From positions 13,657-62,095 of the forward strand of contig MOEI01000013.1 of the NCBI GenBank assembly GCA_001889965.1: a stretch of DNA of 48,439 nucleotides, read 5' to 3'. Source of the stretch: a bacterium CG10_46_32 (GTDB lineage Bacteria; Patescibacteriota; Patescibacteriia; UBA2169). Below the pieces are notes generated by a model. It made no database searches. It saw only the letters and a list, made by a program, of their open reading frames with translations, and had not been told where the DNA came from. Shown here piece after piece: positions 17,504-25,862 of this stretch; positions within the stretch are counted from its first letter, which is position 1, and every line of letters starts with the position of its first letter. The position numbers and the translations under genes were made by a program.

Positions 17504-20398
17504 TTACAGCACTTTTTTGAGGTACTGCCCCGTATAACTCCGTGTAACGTTTGCCACATCCCGCGGCGTTCCGGCTGCAACTAATTCACCACCTCCGTTG
17601 CCTCCTTCGGGCCCAAGGTCAATAATCCAATCACAGGACTTAATGACGTCAAGATTATGCTCAATAATAAGCACGGTGTTTCCTTTATCGACCAGCGCGT
17701 TTAACACGGTAAGCAATAGTTCCACATCCGCAAAATGCAAACCCATGGTAGGCTCATCAAGAATATAGAGTGTGCGCCCGGTTGCGCGACGCGAAAGCTC
17801 GGTAGCAAGCTTAATGCGCTGGGCTTCTCCACCAGAGAGCGTTGTCGCCTGCTGACCGAGGTGGATGTACCCAAGACCAACCTCAACCAGTGTATCCAAC
17901 TTGGTTTTGATAATGGGAATATTTCTAAAAAATTCACGCGCTTCATCAACGGTCATTTCCAAAATCTCGGCTATATTCTTTTCCTTGTAGTGGATTTCCA
18001 AAATCTCGCGCGAGTAGCGGCGGCCTAAGCACTCTTCGCACTCAACATACACATCCGGCAAAAAATTCATTTCAATGCGCTTTACCCCGTCCCCTTCGCA
18101 GGATTCGCATCTGCCACCTTTTACATTAAAGCTGAACTTGCCGGCCTTGTATCCCCTAATTTTCGCCTCAGGCAGAGAAGTAAACAAATCCCTGATGGGC
18201 GTAAACAATCCTGTATAGGTTGCGGGGTTAGAGCGTGGCGTTCGGCCAATTGGCGACTGATCGATATTAATCACTTTGTCGATATGTTCCAATCCACGAA
18301 TCTCGCGGTGCTTGCCGGGATGATCTTTTGCGCGATAAAAATGCTGCAATAATGATTTTGCGAGAATATCCGTCATGAGTGTTGATTTGCCGCTCCCGGA
18401 AACACCGGTAATGGATACTAGTTTTCCCAGTGGGATATCCACGTCAATATTTTTAAGGTTGAACTCAGATGCGCCAAGGATGGAAATTGATTTATTGTTT
18501 CCTTTTCGGTATGTCTTAGGAACGGCAATCGAACGCTTACCGGAAAGAAACTGGCCCGTAATGGACTTAGGTGATTTTTTAATCTGCTCAGGCGTGCCTT
18601 GGGCCACTACATTGCCGCCGTGCTTCCCGGCGCCCGGGCCGATATCAACCACCCAGTCAGCTTCAAAAATAGTTTCCTCATCATGCTCAACTACAATCAC
18701 GGTGTTGCCGAGGTCGCGCAGTGTTTTTAATGTCTTAATCAAACGCGCGTTATCGCGCTGGTGTAATCCAATGGAAGGCTCATCCAATACATACAAAACG
18801 CCAGTCAGCGCGGAACCGATCTGCGTGGCAAGCCGAATGCGCTGAGCCTCGCCGCCGGAAAGCGTGTGCGCGGCGCGGCCAAGGGTTAGGTAGTTTAATC
18901 CCACATTGCGCAAAAAATCCAAACGCGCGACAACCTCTTTTAGCACGAGATTTGCAATCTGCATTTCTGAATTAGTAAGCTCGCTACGGCTTGAACCGAG
19001 CATCTTAAAGTGCGCCAGCGCCTCATCTATGGAGCTACTGGTAATATCTGCAATGCTCTTGCCGCAGATGGCAACCGAAAGCGCCTCGGGCTTAAGCCGT
19101 TTTCCAGCGCAGCTTGGGCATAGCTTGATGCGCATATACGATTCAATTTCACGGCGTATGTAGTCTGAGTCTGTTTCTTGGTAACGGCGGCCAAGATTTA
19201 CAATGACTCCCTCAAACGTAGTTTCAAACTCCTTTATCTTGCCGTCGGCATCTGGATTGCTCACGCGGTATACTATGGAGCCAGTTCCATTAAGCACGCT
19301 CTCGATTGCTTTTTTTGGAAGATTTTTAACCGGCGTATTCACAGAAAATTTATTTGCCTTGGCAACAGCCTCAAGAATGCGGAAGTACCATCCGTTAAAC
19401 GCGGCAGTACGCGACCAGGGACGGATAGCGCCCTCGGCAATGGAAAGTTTTTTATTGGGGATCACTAAATCAGTATCAACCTCAAGCTTCGTGCCTAATC
19501 CGCCACACTCAACGCATGCGCCATGCGGCGAGTTAAAGGAAAAATTACGAGGCTCTAAAAGCGGCAAGTTAATACCGCAGGTTGCGCACGCCAAATGTTC
19601 GGAATAGAGCGCGTCCTGCCCGGAATCAACCTGGCTGATAACAACCAATCCGTCTCCAAGCTCTAACGCGGTTGCCAAGGAGTCGGCTAAGCGAACGCGG
19701 TCATCGGAAGAGGGTTTTGATTTAACCGTCAAACGATCCACCACTACTTCAATAGTGTGTTTTTTTTGCTTATCCAAACGCGCATCCTGCGCTTCCTCCA
19801 AAGGAATCACCTCGCCATCAAGCCTCACGCGCGCAAACCCAGCGCGCGACAATTCCGCAAACACGTGCTTGTGTTCGCCTTTTTGGTCGCGGATCATGGG
19901 AGAAAGCACCATGATCTTGGCGCCGTCTGCAAGCTTTTGTATCTGCTTGATAATCTGCGGCTTGGTCTGCTTGGAAATAACGCGGCCGCACTGCGGGCAG
20001 TGCGGAGTGCCGACCCGAGCATAGAGCACGCGGAGATAATCGTAGATCTCGGTGACCGTTCCAACGGTAGAGCGTGGGTTATGGGACGCGGATTTTTGGT
20101 CGATTGAAATTGCCGGAGAAAGCCCATCAATGCGCTCCACATCTGGCTTGTCCATTAAACCCAAAAACTGCCGCGCATAGGCGGACAATGATTCAACATA
20201 TCTCCGTTGGCCTTCTGCGTAAATAGTATCAAACGCAAGGGATGATTTTCCGCTTCCAGACAAACCCGTAATAACCACCAGTTTGTTGCGCGGCAAATCC
20301 AAAGAAATATTTTTTAAATTGTGAACGCGTGCGCCTTTTATGGATATAACGCCTGCTCCGTTCCGGTAATCAGAACCAGTGATATTTTTTTTTGGCAT
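17504..20398 (-). CDS. uvrA: Excinuclease ABC subunit A (UvrA)
   Basis: 964 aa, full length. It is the damage-recognition ATPase of nucleotide excision repair, acting as a dimer that loads UvrB. Two ABC modules are visible: Walker [10 protein letters not shown] near residue 45 and GVSGSGKST near 660, with signature [16 protein letters not shown] and [16 protein letters not shown], and Walker [11 protein letters not shown] and [10 protein letters not shown]. Zinc-finger cysteines occur as CPQCG, CATCG...CVECGG and CESCEGDG...CEECLG. ATG 20398 is used. uvrA and uvrC are divergent here, separated by a structured inverted-repeat element; uvrB is not in the window. Confidence 0.98.
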   Translation of the reverse strand: MPKKNITGSDYRNGAGVISIKGARVHNLKNISLDLPRNKLVVITGLSGSGKSSLAFDTIYAEGQRRYVESLSAYARQFLGLMDKPDVERIDGLSPAISIDQKSASHNPRSTVGTVTEIYDYLRVLYARVGTPHCPQCGRVISKQTKPQIIKQIQKLADGAKIMVLSPMIRDQKGEHKHVFAELSRAGFARVRLDGEVIPLEEAQDARLDKQKKHTIEVVVDRLTVKSKPSSDDRVRLADSLATALELGDGLVVISQVDSGQDALYSEHLACATCGINLPLLEPRNFSFNSPHGACVECGGLGTKLEVDTDLVIPNKKLSIAEGAIRPWSRTAAFNGWYFRILEAVAKANKFSVNTPVKNLPKKAIESVLNGTGSIVYRVSNPDADGKIKEFETTFEGVIVNLGRRYQETDSDYIRREIESYMRIKLCPSCAGKRLKPEALSVAICGKSIADITSSSIDEALAHFKMLGSSRSELTNSEMQIANLVLKEVVARLDFLRNVGLNYLTLGRAAHTLSGGEAQRIRLATQIGSALTGVLYVLDEPSIGLHQRDNARLIKTLKTLRDLGNTVIVVEHDEETIFEADWVVDIGPGAGKHGGNVVAQGTPEQIKKSPKSITGQFLSGKRSIAVPKTYRKGNNKSISILGASEFNLKNIDVDIPLGKLVSITGVSGSGKSTLMTDILAKSLLQHFYRAKDHPGKHREIRGLEHIDKVINIDQSPIGRTPRSNPATYTGLFTPIRDLFTSLPEAKIRGYKAGKFSFNVKGGRCESCEGDGVKRIEMNFLPDVYVECEECLGRRYSREILEIHYKEKNIAEILEMTVDEAREFFRNIPIIKTKLDTLVEVGLGYIHLGQQATTLSGGEAQRIKLATELSRRATGRTLYILDEPTMGLHFADVELLLTVLNALVDKGNTVLIIEHNLDVIKSCDWIIDLGPEGGNGGGELVAAGTPRDVANVTRSYTGQYLKKVL

Positions 20399-20417
20399 AC
20401 TGACATATCATTTAGTC

Positions 20418-20540
20418 AAGAACGCTTGTGTTTGGATGCAATTCAAGGAAAAGGCGAGGAACGGAGAAAGCTGTACGTACTGGTACAGCGTCGAGCACCA
20501 CAGCCTTTGACGCAGAAGTGCGCCACACATAAGCGTTCTT
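20418..20540. repeat. 123-bp element with terminal inverted repeats and internal hairpin between uvrA and uvrC
   Basis: AAGAACGCTT (20418-20427) and AAGCGTTCTT (20531-20540) pair perfectly, extended by GTGT/ACAC after a 2-nt bulge. Inside are GCTGTAC / GTACAGC (about 20471-20490) and CGTC/GACG. The interior is GA-rich. It could be a miniature mobile element or a structured RNA; neither strand shows a convincing promoter or a protein of its own. Confidence 0.65.
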
Positions 20541-20587
20541 AAAATCAATACCGAGCAGTATACATGAAATTATGAAATCAATCAAGC

Positions 20588-20616
20588 TTAACAGAAAAAC
20601 AAAACACGCATATACT
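20588..20616 (+). promoter_or_regulatory. Promoter of uvrC, predicted leaderless
   Basis: TTAACA (20588-20593), 17 bp, TATACT (20611-20616). The ATG at 20623 begins 6 nt after the -10, just where transcription should start, and no Shine-Dalgarno is present. Confidence 0.75.
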
Positions 20617-20622
20617 ATCAAC

Positions 20623-22446
20623 ATGACCGAAACCATTACAAACCAACTCAAATCACTCCCCCTCTCCCCGGGTGTCTACTTTTTCAAAGACGCACATGGC
20701 GTGATTTTGTATATCGGAAAAGCAACCAAACTGCGCTCGCGCGCGCGATCCTACTTTTTAAAATCTTCCGACCTCTCCCCTGCCAAAAAAATCATGGTTG
20801 ATAGGATAGCGTCCATTGAAACCACCATCACGTCCAACGAACAGGAAGCTTTGATCCTTGAGTCAATCATGGTCAAGAAGCACAAGCCGGCTTTTAACGT
20901 GTCGCTTAAGGACGATAAGAGCTATGCCTTTATTAAAATAGATTACCGCTATCCCCGGCCGGTGGTAACAACGGTGCGCAGGCCGGCATTTGATGCAGGA
21001 CGCTCAAAAGCAAAATACTTTGGCCCCTACACCTCTGGAGGAACCTTGTACGAAAATTTACGCATCCTGCGTCGCCTATTCCCCTATCGCAAAAAGTCAA
21101 AAAAACTTACTATCTTTGAAACTGAACTGGAAAAAAAACGCTCCCTCGGCCCCATTCCCGGGAATGACCAAGAGTATGCTGATATGATTGCGAAGTTGAT
21201 CCGCGTGATTGAAGGCCAGAGCGATGAGGTGATTGGCGATCTTAAAAAGCGCATGCAGGATTTGAGCCGCAAAAAGCAATACGAGAAAGCAGCCGCAGTC
21301 CGCGACCAGATCAAAAATCTTGCATTGATACAGTCGCGCCAAAAAATCATGTCAATGCGTGGAGGCAGCCAGGATGTAATTAGCATCTACCTAAAAGACG
21401 ATCAAGCCGCAGTGAACGTATTCGTAATCCGCGCGGGAAATCTCATTAACAAACTTAACTTTCTACTCCAGCATACTGCAGGCGAATCCATGACAACGTT
21501 GGTTGAGGTGTTTTTGACGCAATACTATTCCGAAGCAAGTAATGTCCCAAGAGAATTGGTGCTGCCGGTGCGCACTAATTTGAAACCCGATGACATTGCT
21601 GCACTCACGCCCGAACGCACGACTGACAAAATCAGCATCTCAATTCCATCTCACGGCAAAAAACGAAATCTGATTAAACTTGGTGAAGAAAATGCAAAAG
21701 AGTACCTGGCACAATCCCGCGCCAAGTGGGAGCGTGCCAGTGATAACGCTCTTGTCGAGCTTACCACCACGCTTAATCTAAAAACAGAACCAAAACGCAT
21801 TGAAGGTTTTGATATTTCCAACATCCAAGGACACCTGTCTGTGGGCTCTATGGTGGTATTTATTGATGGCAAGCCTGATACCAAACAGTATCGAAAATTC
21901 AAAATCAAAACAGTAACAGGTTCAAATGATTTTGCCTCTTTGGCGGAAGTTTTAAAACGGCGTTTTAGCTCGCAAAAGGAAACCAAGTGGCCCAATCCGG
22001 ATTTGATTCTGTTAGACGGAGGAAAAGGCCAGCTCTCAACGGTGATTAAAACTCTTTTTCCCCGTCACCCTGAGCGGAGCGAAGCGGAGTCGAAGGGTCT
22101 CGCTCTTCTACCTAATCAGTTCATAGCGCTCGCAAAACGAGAGGAAGAGATATTCCAAGGCGCTGAATTAAAAAAAATTGAACTAGCTCCGACATCAGAC
22201 GCCTCCAGACTACTCCAACGCATTCGGGATGAAGCACACCGGTTCGGACAAAAGTACTACCACACCCGCCATACAAAAGCAGGCACGCAATCCATACTGG
22301 ATGAAGTTCCGAGTATTGGACCCAAGACCAAAAAACTCCTCATCCAAAAATTTGGCTCAGTCACAAGCATACGCAACGCGAATAAAAATGATATAATCAA
22401 ACTGATTGGAGAAGCAAAAACAAAAACGCTTCTGGAAAATCTATAA
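20623..22446 (+). CDS. uvrC: Excinuclease ABC subunit C (UvrC)
   Basis: 607 aa from ATG 20623, chosen because it lies 6 nt after the -10 box; an upstream ATG at 20572 would precede the promoter. It makes both incisions in nucleotide excision repair. Domains: GIY-YIG nuclease at the start (PGVYFFKDAHGVILYIGKATKL), a UVR motif (LKKRMQDLSRKKQYEKAAAVRDQI) that binds UvrB, the RNase H-like nuclease (EGFDISNIQGHLSVGSMVVFIDG, then ILLDGGKGQLS) and a C-terminal helix-hairpin-helix (VPSIGPKTKKLLIQKFGS). An in-frame palindromic repeat (22063-22100) inserts about 13 residues (RHPERSEAESKGL) after the GGKGQ strand, in a surface-loop position. Confidence 0.97.
   Translation: MTETITNQLKSLPLSPGVYFFKDAHGVILYIGKATKLRSRARSYFLKSSDLSPAKKIMVDRIASIETTITSNEQEALILESIMVKKHKPAFNVSLKDDKSYAFIKIDYRYPRPVVTTVRRPAFDAGRSKAKYFGPYTSGGTLYENLRILRRLFPYRKKSKKLTIFETELEKKRSLGPIPGNDQEYADMIAKLIRVIEGQSDEVIGDLKKRMQDLSRKKQYEKAAAVRDQIKNLALIQSRQKIMSMRGGSQDVISIYLKDDQAAVNVFVIRAGNLINKLNFLLQHTAGESMTTLVEVFLTQYYSEASNVPRELVLPVRTNLKPDDIAALTPERTTDKISISIPSHGKKRNLIKLGEENAKEYLAQSRAKWERASDNALVELTTTLNLKTEPKRIEGFDISNIQGHLSVGSMVVFIDGKPDTKQYRKFKIKTVTGSNDFASLAEVLKRRFSSQKETKWPNPDLILLDGGKGQLSTVIKTLFPRHPERSEAESKGLALLPNQFIALAKREEEIFQGAELKKIELAPTSDASRLLQRIRDEAHRFGQKYYHTRHTKAGTQSILDEVPSIGPKTKKLLIQKFGSVTSIRNANKNDIIKLIGEAKTKTLLENL
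22063..22100. repeat. Dispersed palindromic repeat inserted in frame in uvrC
   Basis: CGTCACCCTGAGCGG...GGAGTCGAAGGGTCT, the same family as 14956, 16206, 26937 and 34565. It encodes RHPERSEAESKG, and flanking UvrC sequence remains in frame. Confidence 0.85.
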
Positions 22447-22459
22447 TCGACGTAGGTGT

Positions 22460-22576
22460 ATGACCAAAACAAAAGGCGAAAAACGAGAACAAAAAAAACG
22501 CAAAAGCCGCAAAATGAAAGTGAGCGGAGCAAGCGTAAAAAAACTGCGCAACATTCAGCTTAAGAATCAGCTGTAA
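22460..22576 (+). CDS. Small very basic protein (38 aa) downstream of uvrC
   Basis: A complete 38-codon frame, ATG 22460 to TAA 22574-22576, starting 14 bp after the uvrC stop with AGG just upstream. The product begins MTKTKGEKREQKKRKSRK and continues KMKVSGASVKKLRNIQ. It is about 40% Lys plus Arg, with no acidic cluster and no cysteine. Composition suggests RNA or ribosome binding, as for small ribosomal or nucleoid proteins, but no family is recognised. Its end overlaps the convergent pseudokinase gene by 17 bp. Co-transcription with uvrC is likely. Confidence 0.6.
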   Translation: MTKTKGEKREQKKRKSRKMKVSGASVKKLRNIQLKNQL

Positions 22577-23888
22577 CGAGCGTCACGATCTCTGCGACAG
22601 AAGCAGTTTTTTTGAGCCCGAATATCTCCGGAGTGTATTTTTTAATTGCAAGCAAAAGATTATCGTTAAGCACAAAGCTGTCTGAATCAAGCCGCGTAAA
22701 GGCGTGCTCAAGATAGAGAACTGATTCCGCAGCCATGCTGATGCCCAAAGGAACGTGCATGTTTCCATGCCATGCCTGTTCCAACAATTCCCATACAAGC
22801 TCGGAGATGGAAGCTTTTCTTGATTCCGGCAAATGGATGCCCGAGGAAAAATAGGTACGACGGTGCTCATGACGGCCATAGTGCGCCTTAAGTAATACTT
22901 TTGCGGCAAGCTCTGGCTTGCCTTCCAAAAGTGCATAGAGCAATGCAACAAACACGCGACGCTCTTCGGGTTCTAAATAGCCAGTACCGAGTACGTGATT
23001 CATAATAACGCTATTTCGGGGTCCAATCTGCATATCAGAAAGCAAAGGCCGTAATACAAATACGCCTCCTACCCCATACTGGTATATAAACGCTTCTGCA
23101 GTGTAACGGTTGATATACTTCCGCGCGGCTGCGGTTTTTTTGCGCCCCTCAGCGATTTCCCGCATCGTGGGATGGTTGTGCCAGCGCTGGACTAACACAT
23201 CCCGATTAGTGTACTCCCACAGCACTTCCGGAATAGTAATTTTTTGATGATGTTCAAAGTGCGCGTCAAGCATTTCCGCGCGGCTGCCTGCTAGCGCCAA
23301 ATCCGAAAGCATTTCCGCGCGCCGCACAAGCTCATAAAGCATGCTTTCTGCAATAACATTTTTAAATTTTGATGCAATAGCGGGAAGCAGTTCTTGCAAT
23401 GTCTCCACAGTATCCCCCATGAGGCGGACGGACTTGGGATCATTAACGGTAATCAGAACGCGCCTGCCATCTTTAAGGATCGCTTTGTTGGTCTGGCTTA
23501 TTAAATTACTCCGGTACGGATCAAGCTCAATGCTTCCAATTTCCTTAACAGCGCTTGTGCCGATGGATTTCTTTAAAAGATGGGTAAATTTTTTTTCGCC
23601 CATTACGGGAAGGGCGGATGTATTATTTAATAAAGCATTCTGGTACGGCTGCGGTACCACGTCGCTGCGCGAAGCAGCAATCCTGCCTGCCTCCACAAAC
23701 CCAGGCCCAAGCTCGCCAAGCATCCGGCTCAATGTCCGGCCATCTGCAAGGCTCTCTATAAATTCGTTACGCTTTCGAAACACGCGCACCGGAAGATGGT
23801 GCAACAATTCAAAATCAAAAAGCATCCGGCCGAATCCAGAATGCGCGATGTGGGATGTTATATGGCGAAGCTGTCGTTTGTGACGCAT
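22560..23888 (-). CDS. AarF/UbiB-like (ABC1) pseudokinase-type protein
   Basis: About 442 aa from ATG 23888. The middle resembles the AarF/UbiB family: LGELGPGFVEAGRIAASRSDVVPQPYQNAL corresponds to the region that normally reads GPxFxKxGQ...R.D..P, and KAILKDGRRVLITVNDP to the strand that normally holds the ATP-binding lysine (VaVKv). Later, ITIPEVLWEYTNRDVLVQRW and FIYQYGVGGVFVLRPLLSD sit where families have HADPHPGN. All three catalytic signatures are changed: KxGQ is ExGR, the lysine strand is VLITV, and the HADPHPGN motif is absent. So it is probably a non-catalytic relative; AarF proteins act in lipid and quinone biology. A terminator hairpin with a promoter-like loop lies just upstream. 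Confidence 0.6.
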   Translation of the reverse strand: MRHKRQLRHITSHIAHSGFGRMLFDFELLHHLPVRVFRKRNEFIESLADGRTLSRMLGELGPGFVEAGRIAASRSDVVPQPYQNALLNNTSALPVMGEKKFTHLLKKSIGTSAVKEIGSIELDPYRSNLISQTNKAILKDGRRVLITVNDPKSVRLMGDTVETLQELLPAIASKFKNVIAESMLYELVRRAEMLSDLALAGSRAEMLDAHFEHHQKITIPEVLWEYTNRDVLVQRWHNHPTMREIAEGRKKTAAARKYINRYTAEAFIYQYGVGGVFVLRPLLSDMQIGPRNSVIMNHVLGTGYLEPEERRVFVALLYALLEGKPELAAKVLLKAHYGRHEHRRTYFSSGIHLPESRKASISELVWELLEQAWHGNMHVPLGISMAAESVLYLEHAFTRLDSDSFVLNDNLLLAIKKYTPEIFGLKKTASVAEIVTLVTADS

Positions 23889-23901
23889 GTAAAAAATAAA
23901 A

Positions 23902-23940
23902 CCGCTGGTAATCACTATACAGTATAGCAATTACCAGCGG
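23902..23940 (-). terminator. Intrinsic terminator with promoter-like palindrome in its loop
   Basis: CCGCTGGTAAT / ATTACCAGCGG forms an 11-bp perfect stem, followed on the minus strand by TTTTATTTTTT; it ends the transcript of the gene at 23999-25018. The 17-nt loop contains CTATAC-A-GTATAG, whose TATACT could be the -10 of the pseudokinase gene starting at 23888. Confidence 0.75.
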
Positions 23941-23998
23941 CAGGAACAATATCACGCGTAGCGCGGCGGAAATGAAAGCGCTCCGAAAGGGTGCGGGG

Positions 23999-25018
23999 TC
24001 AGCAGGTCGCGAGCATGCGTTCGGCCACAGCCCGGACCGCGTGGCAGATGCCGACTCCAGGCATATTGATGACCGCGCGGAGTGCATCTTGCTTTTCTGC
24101 GCCCGACGAAGGGAACACGCTGCAGATGACGTGCGCCGCAAGGAGCTTGGCGAGCATGCGGCACTCATTTCCCGCCACCTCGTCAGCGATGATGCGCTCC
24201 GCCTCCCAGCACACCATAGCCTTATTGTCGTATTCAAACAATGTCATGGCGATGATGAGGTCCGCGGTATACCTCGCGCTCTGGGGAACCCCGACTGAGA
24301 GCAGGTGGACGAGCTCATCAAACCCATACGTAATCCACTCATCCTCCCCAATATAGTCGAGGAGGATGGCGAGTTGGACGCGGTGGCCCCAGTCATTGGC
24401 GATCCACTGCGCGTCACGGGGATTGCGCGGATCGAGCATGTCGCGGTACGCATCCCCGGCGCGCTTGAACGCCTGCCACATTACGTCCGTAACCGTTCCC
24501 TCTGTGGTGTAGCGCAGCATCTCGGCAAAATGCGCCATGTACAGGGCGTTGGAGCGGCTGAACTCATCCTCGGCGATGGTGGCGACCTGCTTGTGGTTCT
24601 CGGCCTCGCCCTCGAAATCTCCACGAAGCCTACATACCAACGCCATATTGTATTGCATGAGCACCCAGGAACGCCGGACGGCTGGAGTATCCAGCGGCAT
24701 CGGCGCAAGCACATCCCAGGCCTCCTCCAACCACTGCCGGATGTGCTCCATATCCGGCAGTGGCATCCGGCGCGCCAGGTTGACCATGGCGATATACAGC
24801 TGCGCCTTCCGCAACGATGACAGCGATTCGCTCCTGAAAACACGCGAGCAGATGTCAATGCCGCGACTGTAATCCTTGCGCCGGTACACCAGCTCATCCA
24901 TCATCCGCGTTGCGATGATCTCGGCATCATCCGGCAACCCTGCGATGATGCGTGCGATGTCGCTGTTGCCCATCTCAAGCAACTTCACAGTCAACGGGCC
25001 GCTATACTCGTCTGCCAT
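23999..25018 (-). CDS. Predicted helical-repeat protein, unknown function
   Basis: About 339 aa from ATG 25018, selected because GAGG occurs twice just upstream; a GTG at 25033 is also in frame. No known domain recognised. The sequence is mostly helical with paired-helix periodicity, e.g. SLSSLRKAQLYIAMVNLARRM, SWVLMQYNMALVCRLRGDFEGEAENHKQVATIAEDEF and SNALYMAHFAEMLRY, which resembles TPR-like repeats. There is no signal peptide or membrane segment, so it is likely cytoplasmic. The gene is visibly more GC-rich than its neighbours. It is a single-gene unit with its own promoter (25103-25131), a structured leader and a terminator. Confidence 0.65.
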   Translation of the reverse strand: MADEYSGPLTVKLLEMGNSDIARIIAGLPDDAEIIATRMMDELVYRRKDYSRGIDICSRVFRSESLSSLRKAQLYIAMVNLARRMPLPDMEHIRQWLEEAWDVLAPMPLDTPAVRRSWVLMQYNMALVCRLRGDFEGEAENHKQVATIAEDEFSRSNALYMAHFAEMLRYTTEGTVTDVMWQAFKRAGDAYRDMLDPRNPRDAQWIANDWGHRVQLAILLDYIGEDEWITYGFDELVHLLSVGVPQSARYTADLIIAMTLFEYDNKAMVCWEAERIIADEVAGNECRMLAKLLAAHVICSVFPSSGAEKQDALRAVINMPGVGICHAVRAVAERMLATC

Positions 25019-25040
25019 TTCCTCATACCTCACGGTTTTG

Positions 25041-25131
25041 TCCGGTTATGGACCGGACATGGGTTTTAAAAGAAACTTCTCGTTCGTGGTTGCGAACACT
25101 ACTTTTTACCACGCAAACAATGTTTTGTCAA
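25041..25131 (-). promoter_or_regulatory. Promoter and structured leader of the helical-repeat gene
   Basis: TTGACA (25126-25131), 17 bp, TAAAAA (25103-25108) on the minus strand. The predicted leader of about 80 nt contains a 7-bp hairpin, TGTCCGG / CCGGACA (about 25041-25061), close before the Shine-Dalgarno, which could influence translation. Confidence 0.5.
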
Positions 25132-25160
25132 CACACACCCAAGCCTAAGAACACACCGTC

Positions 25161-25188
25161 TTGACATTTTTTTCAGGACTGCTATACT
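25161..25188 (+). promoter_or_regulatory. Promoter of the small RNA at 25195
   Basis: TTGACA (25161-25166), 16-bp spacer, TATACT (25183-25188). It points away from the helical-repeat gene and towards the 3' end of the DUF3800 gene, so it has no protein gene to serve. Confidence 0.7.
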
Positions 25189-25194
25189 ATACCC

Positions 25195-25248
25195 AAGCTC
25201 CGAACACCACCTGTAAGGTGGGTGCCCGTAAGGGATAGGAGTTTTTTG
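25195..25248 (+). ncRNA. Small three-way-junction RNA next to a DUF3800 gene
   Basis: About 54 nt downstream of a consensus promoter. CTCC (25198-25201) pairs with GGAG (25238-25241). Inside, CACC-ACC pairs with GGT-G-GGTG (25205-25224), and CCC-GTAA-GGG (25225-25234) is capped by a GNRA-type tetraloop. A run of six T follows the outer stem and would terminate transcription. It has no coding frame and ends a few bases from the convergent DUF3800 gene stop. Structured RNAs near DUF3800 genes have been reported in comparative genomics; whether this one belongs to them is untested. Confidence 0.6.
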
Positions 25249-25252
25249 TTTT

Positions 25253-25819
25253 TCAAATCTCGGTGATAATGCGGGCTCCCACCAATCGGTGGAAGTATCT
25301 TTTTGCGTACACTTGCGCTTCCAGGTAGTCCCGTACAAATCCGGCAATCGCGTCAGACAGCCGTATCAGCGCGTTCTGTTCGTCTTTGAGGCCTTTTACT
25401 TTTTCTGTTGTAATACCCCGGTGGCGCAGCGCTACGGCAACCGTTTTGATGGTATGCTTGCTTAATCCGTCAATATACACAATCGCCTGTTTTGTTTGGT
25501 GGTGAGCTGTTTTGATGCTCGCTGAAACAGCTTCAACCGTTGCCTGGGAATAATCATCAATGTTAAAAAAGTGTTCTATAAAAATATGGTCTTTGAGCTG
25601 CGTCCGGTGAGCGAGCAGCGCGTCTAAAAAACGCAGCTTTACCTGATGGTCCGTCTTTTGCCATTTTGATTTCTTCTTTGTCACCCGTTCTATGGCATAC
25701 ATCAGCTGTTCAAGCTTTTCTTTCGCATTATATGAAACTACAACCGTGCAACAAACAGAAAACAAGACACCTTTGGTATCTTGACCGGTTTCATCGACAT
25801 AACAATAAACCCTCTCCAT
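25253..25819 (-). CDS. DUF3800 domain protein (RNase H-like fold predicted)
   Basis: 188 aa. The family pattern is visible: MERVYCYVDETGQDTKG at the start (YxDExG), a central AIVYIDGLSK strand and a C-terminal LKDEQNALIRLSDAIAGFVRDYLEA helix with the conserved D/N residues. DUF3800 proteins have an RNase H-like arrangement of acidic residues and are often linked to mobile or defence loci, but no activity is established. The ATG is 7 nt after TACAAT (25827-25832) without a Shine-Dalgarno, so the mRNA is probably leaderless. The gene converges on the small structured RNA at 25195-25248. Confidence 0.75.
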   Translation of the reverse strand: MERVYCYVDETGQDTKGVLFSVCCTVVVSYNAKEKLEQLMYAIERVTKKKSKWQKTDHQVKLRFLDALLAHRTQLKDHIFIEHFFNIDDYSQATVEAVSASIKTAHHQTKQAIVYIDGLSKHTIKTVAVALRHRGITTEKVKGLKDEQNALIRLSDAIAGFVRDYLEAQVYAKRYFHRLVGARIITEI

Positions 25820-25862
25820 ACGCAGTATTGTACCATATGCCAGTTGTTATCAGTAAGACTAA

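Noticed and set aside
20572-20622. Upstream uvrC start at 20572
   Set aside because: This ATG precedes the -35 box of the uvrC promoter, so it would not be transcribed from it.
22063-22100. Frameshift or assembly error in uvrC
   Set aside because: The flanking frame is intact and the same repeat occurs in frame in two other genes.
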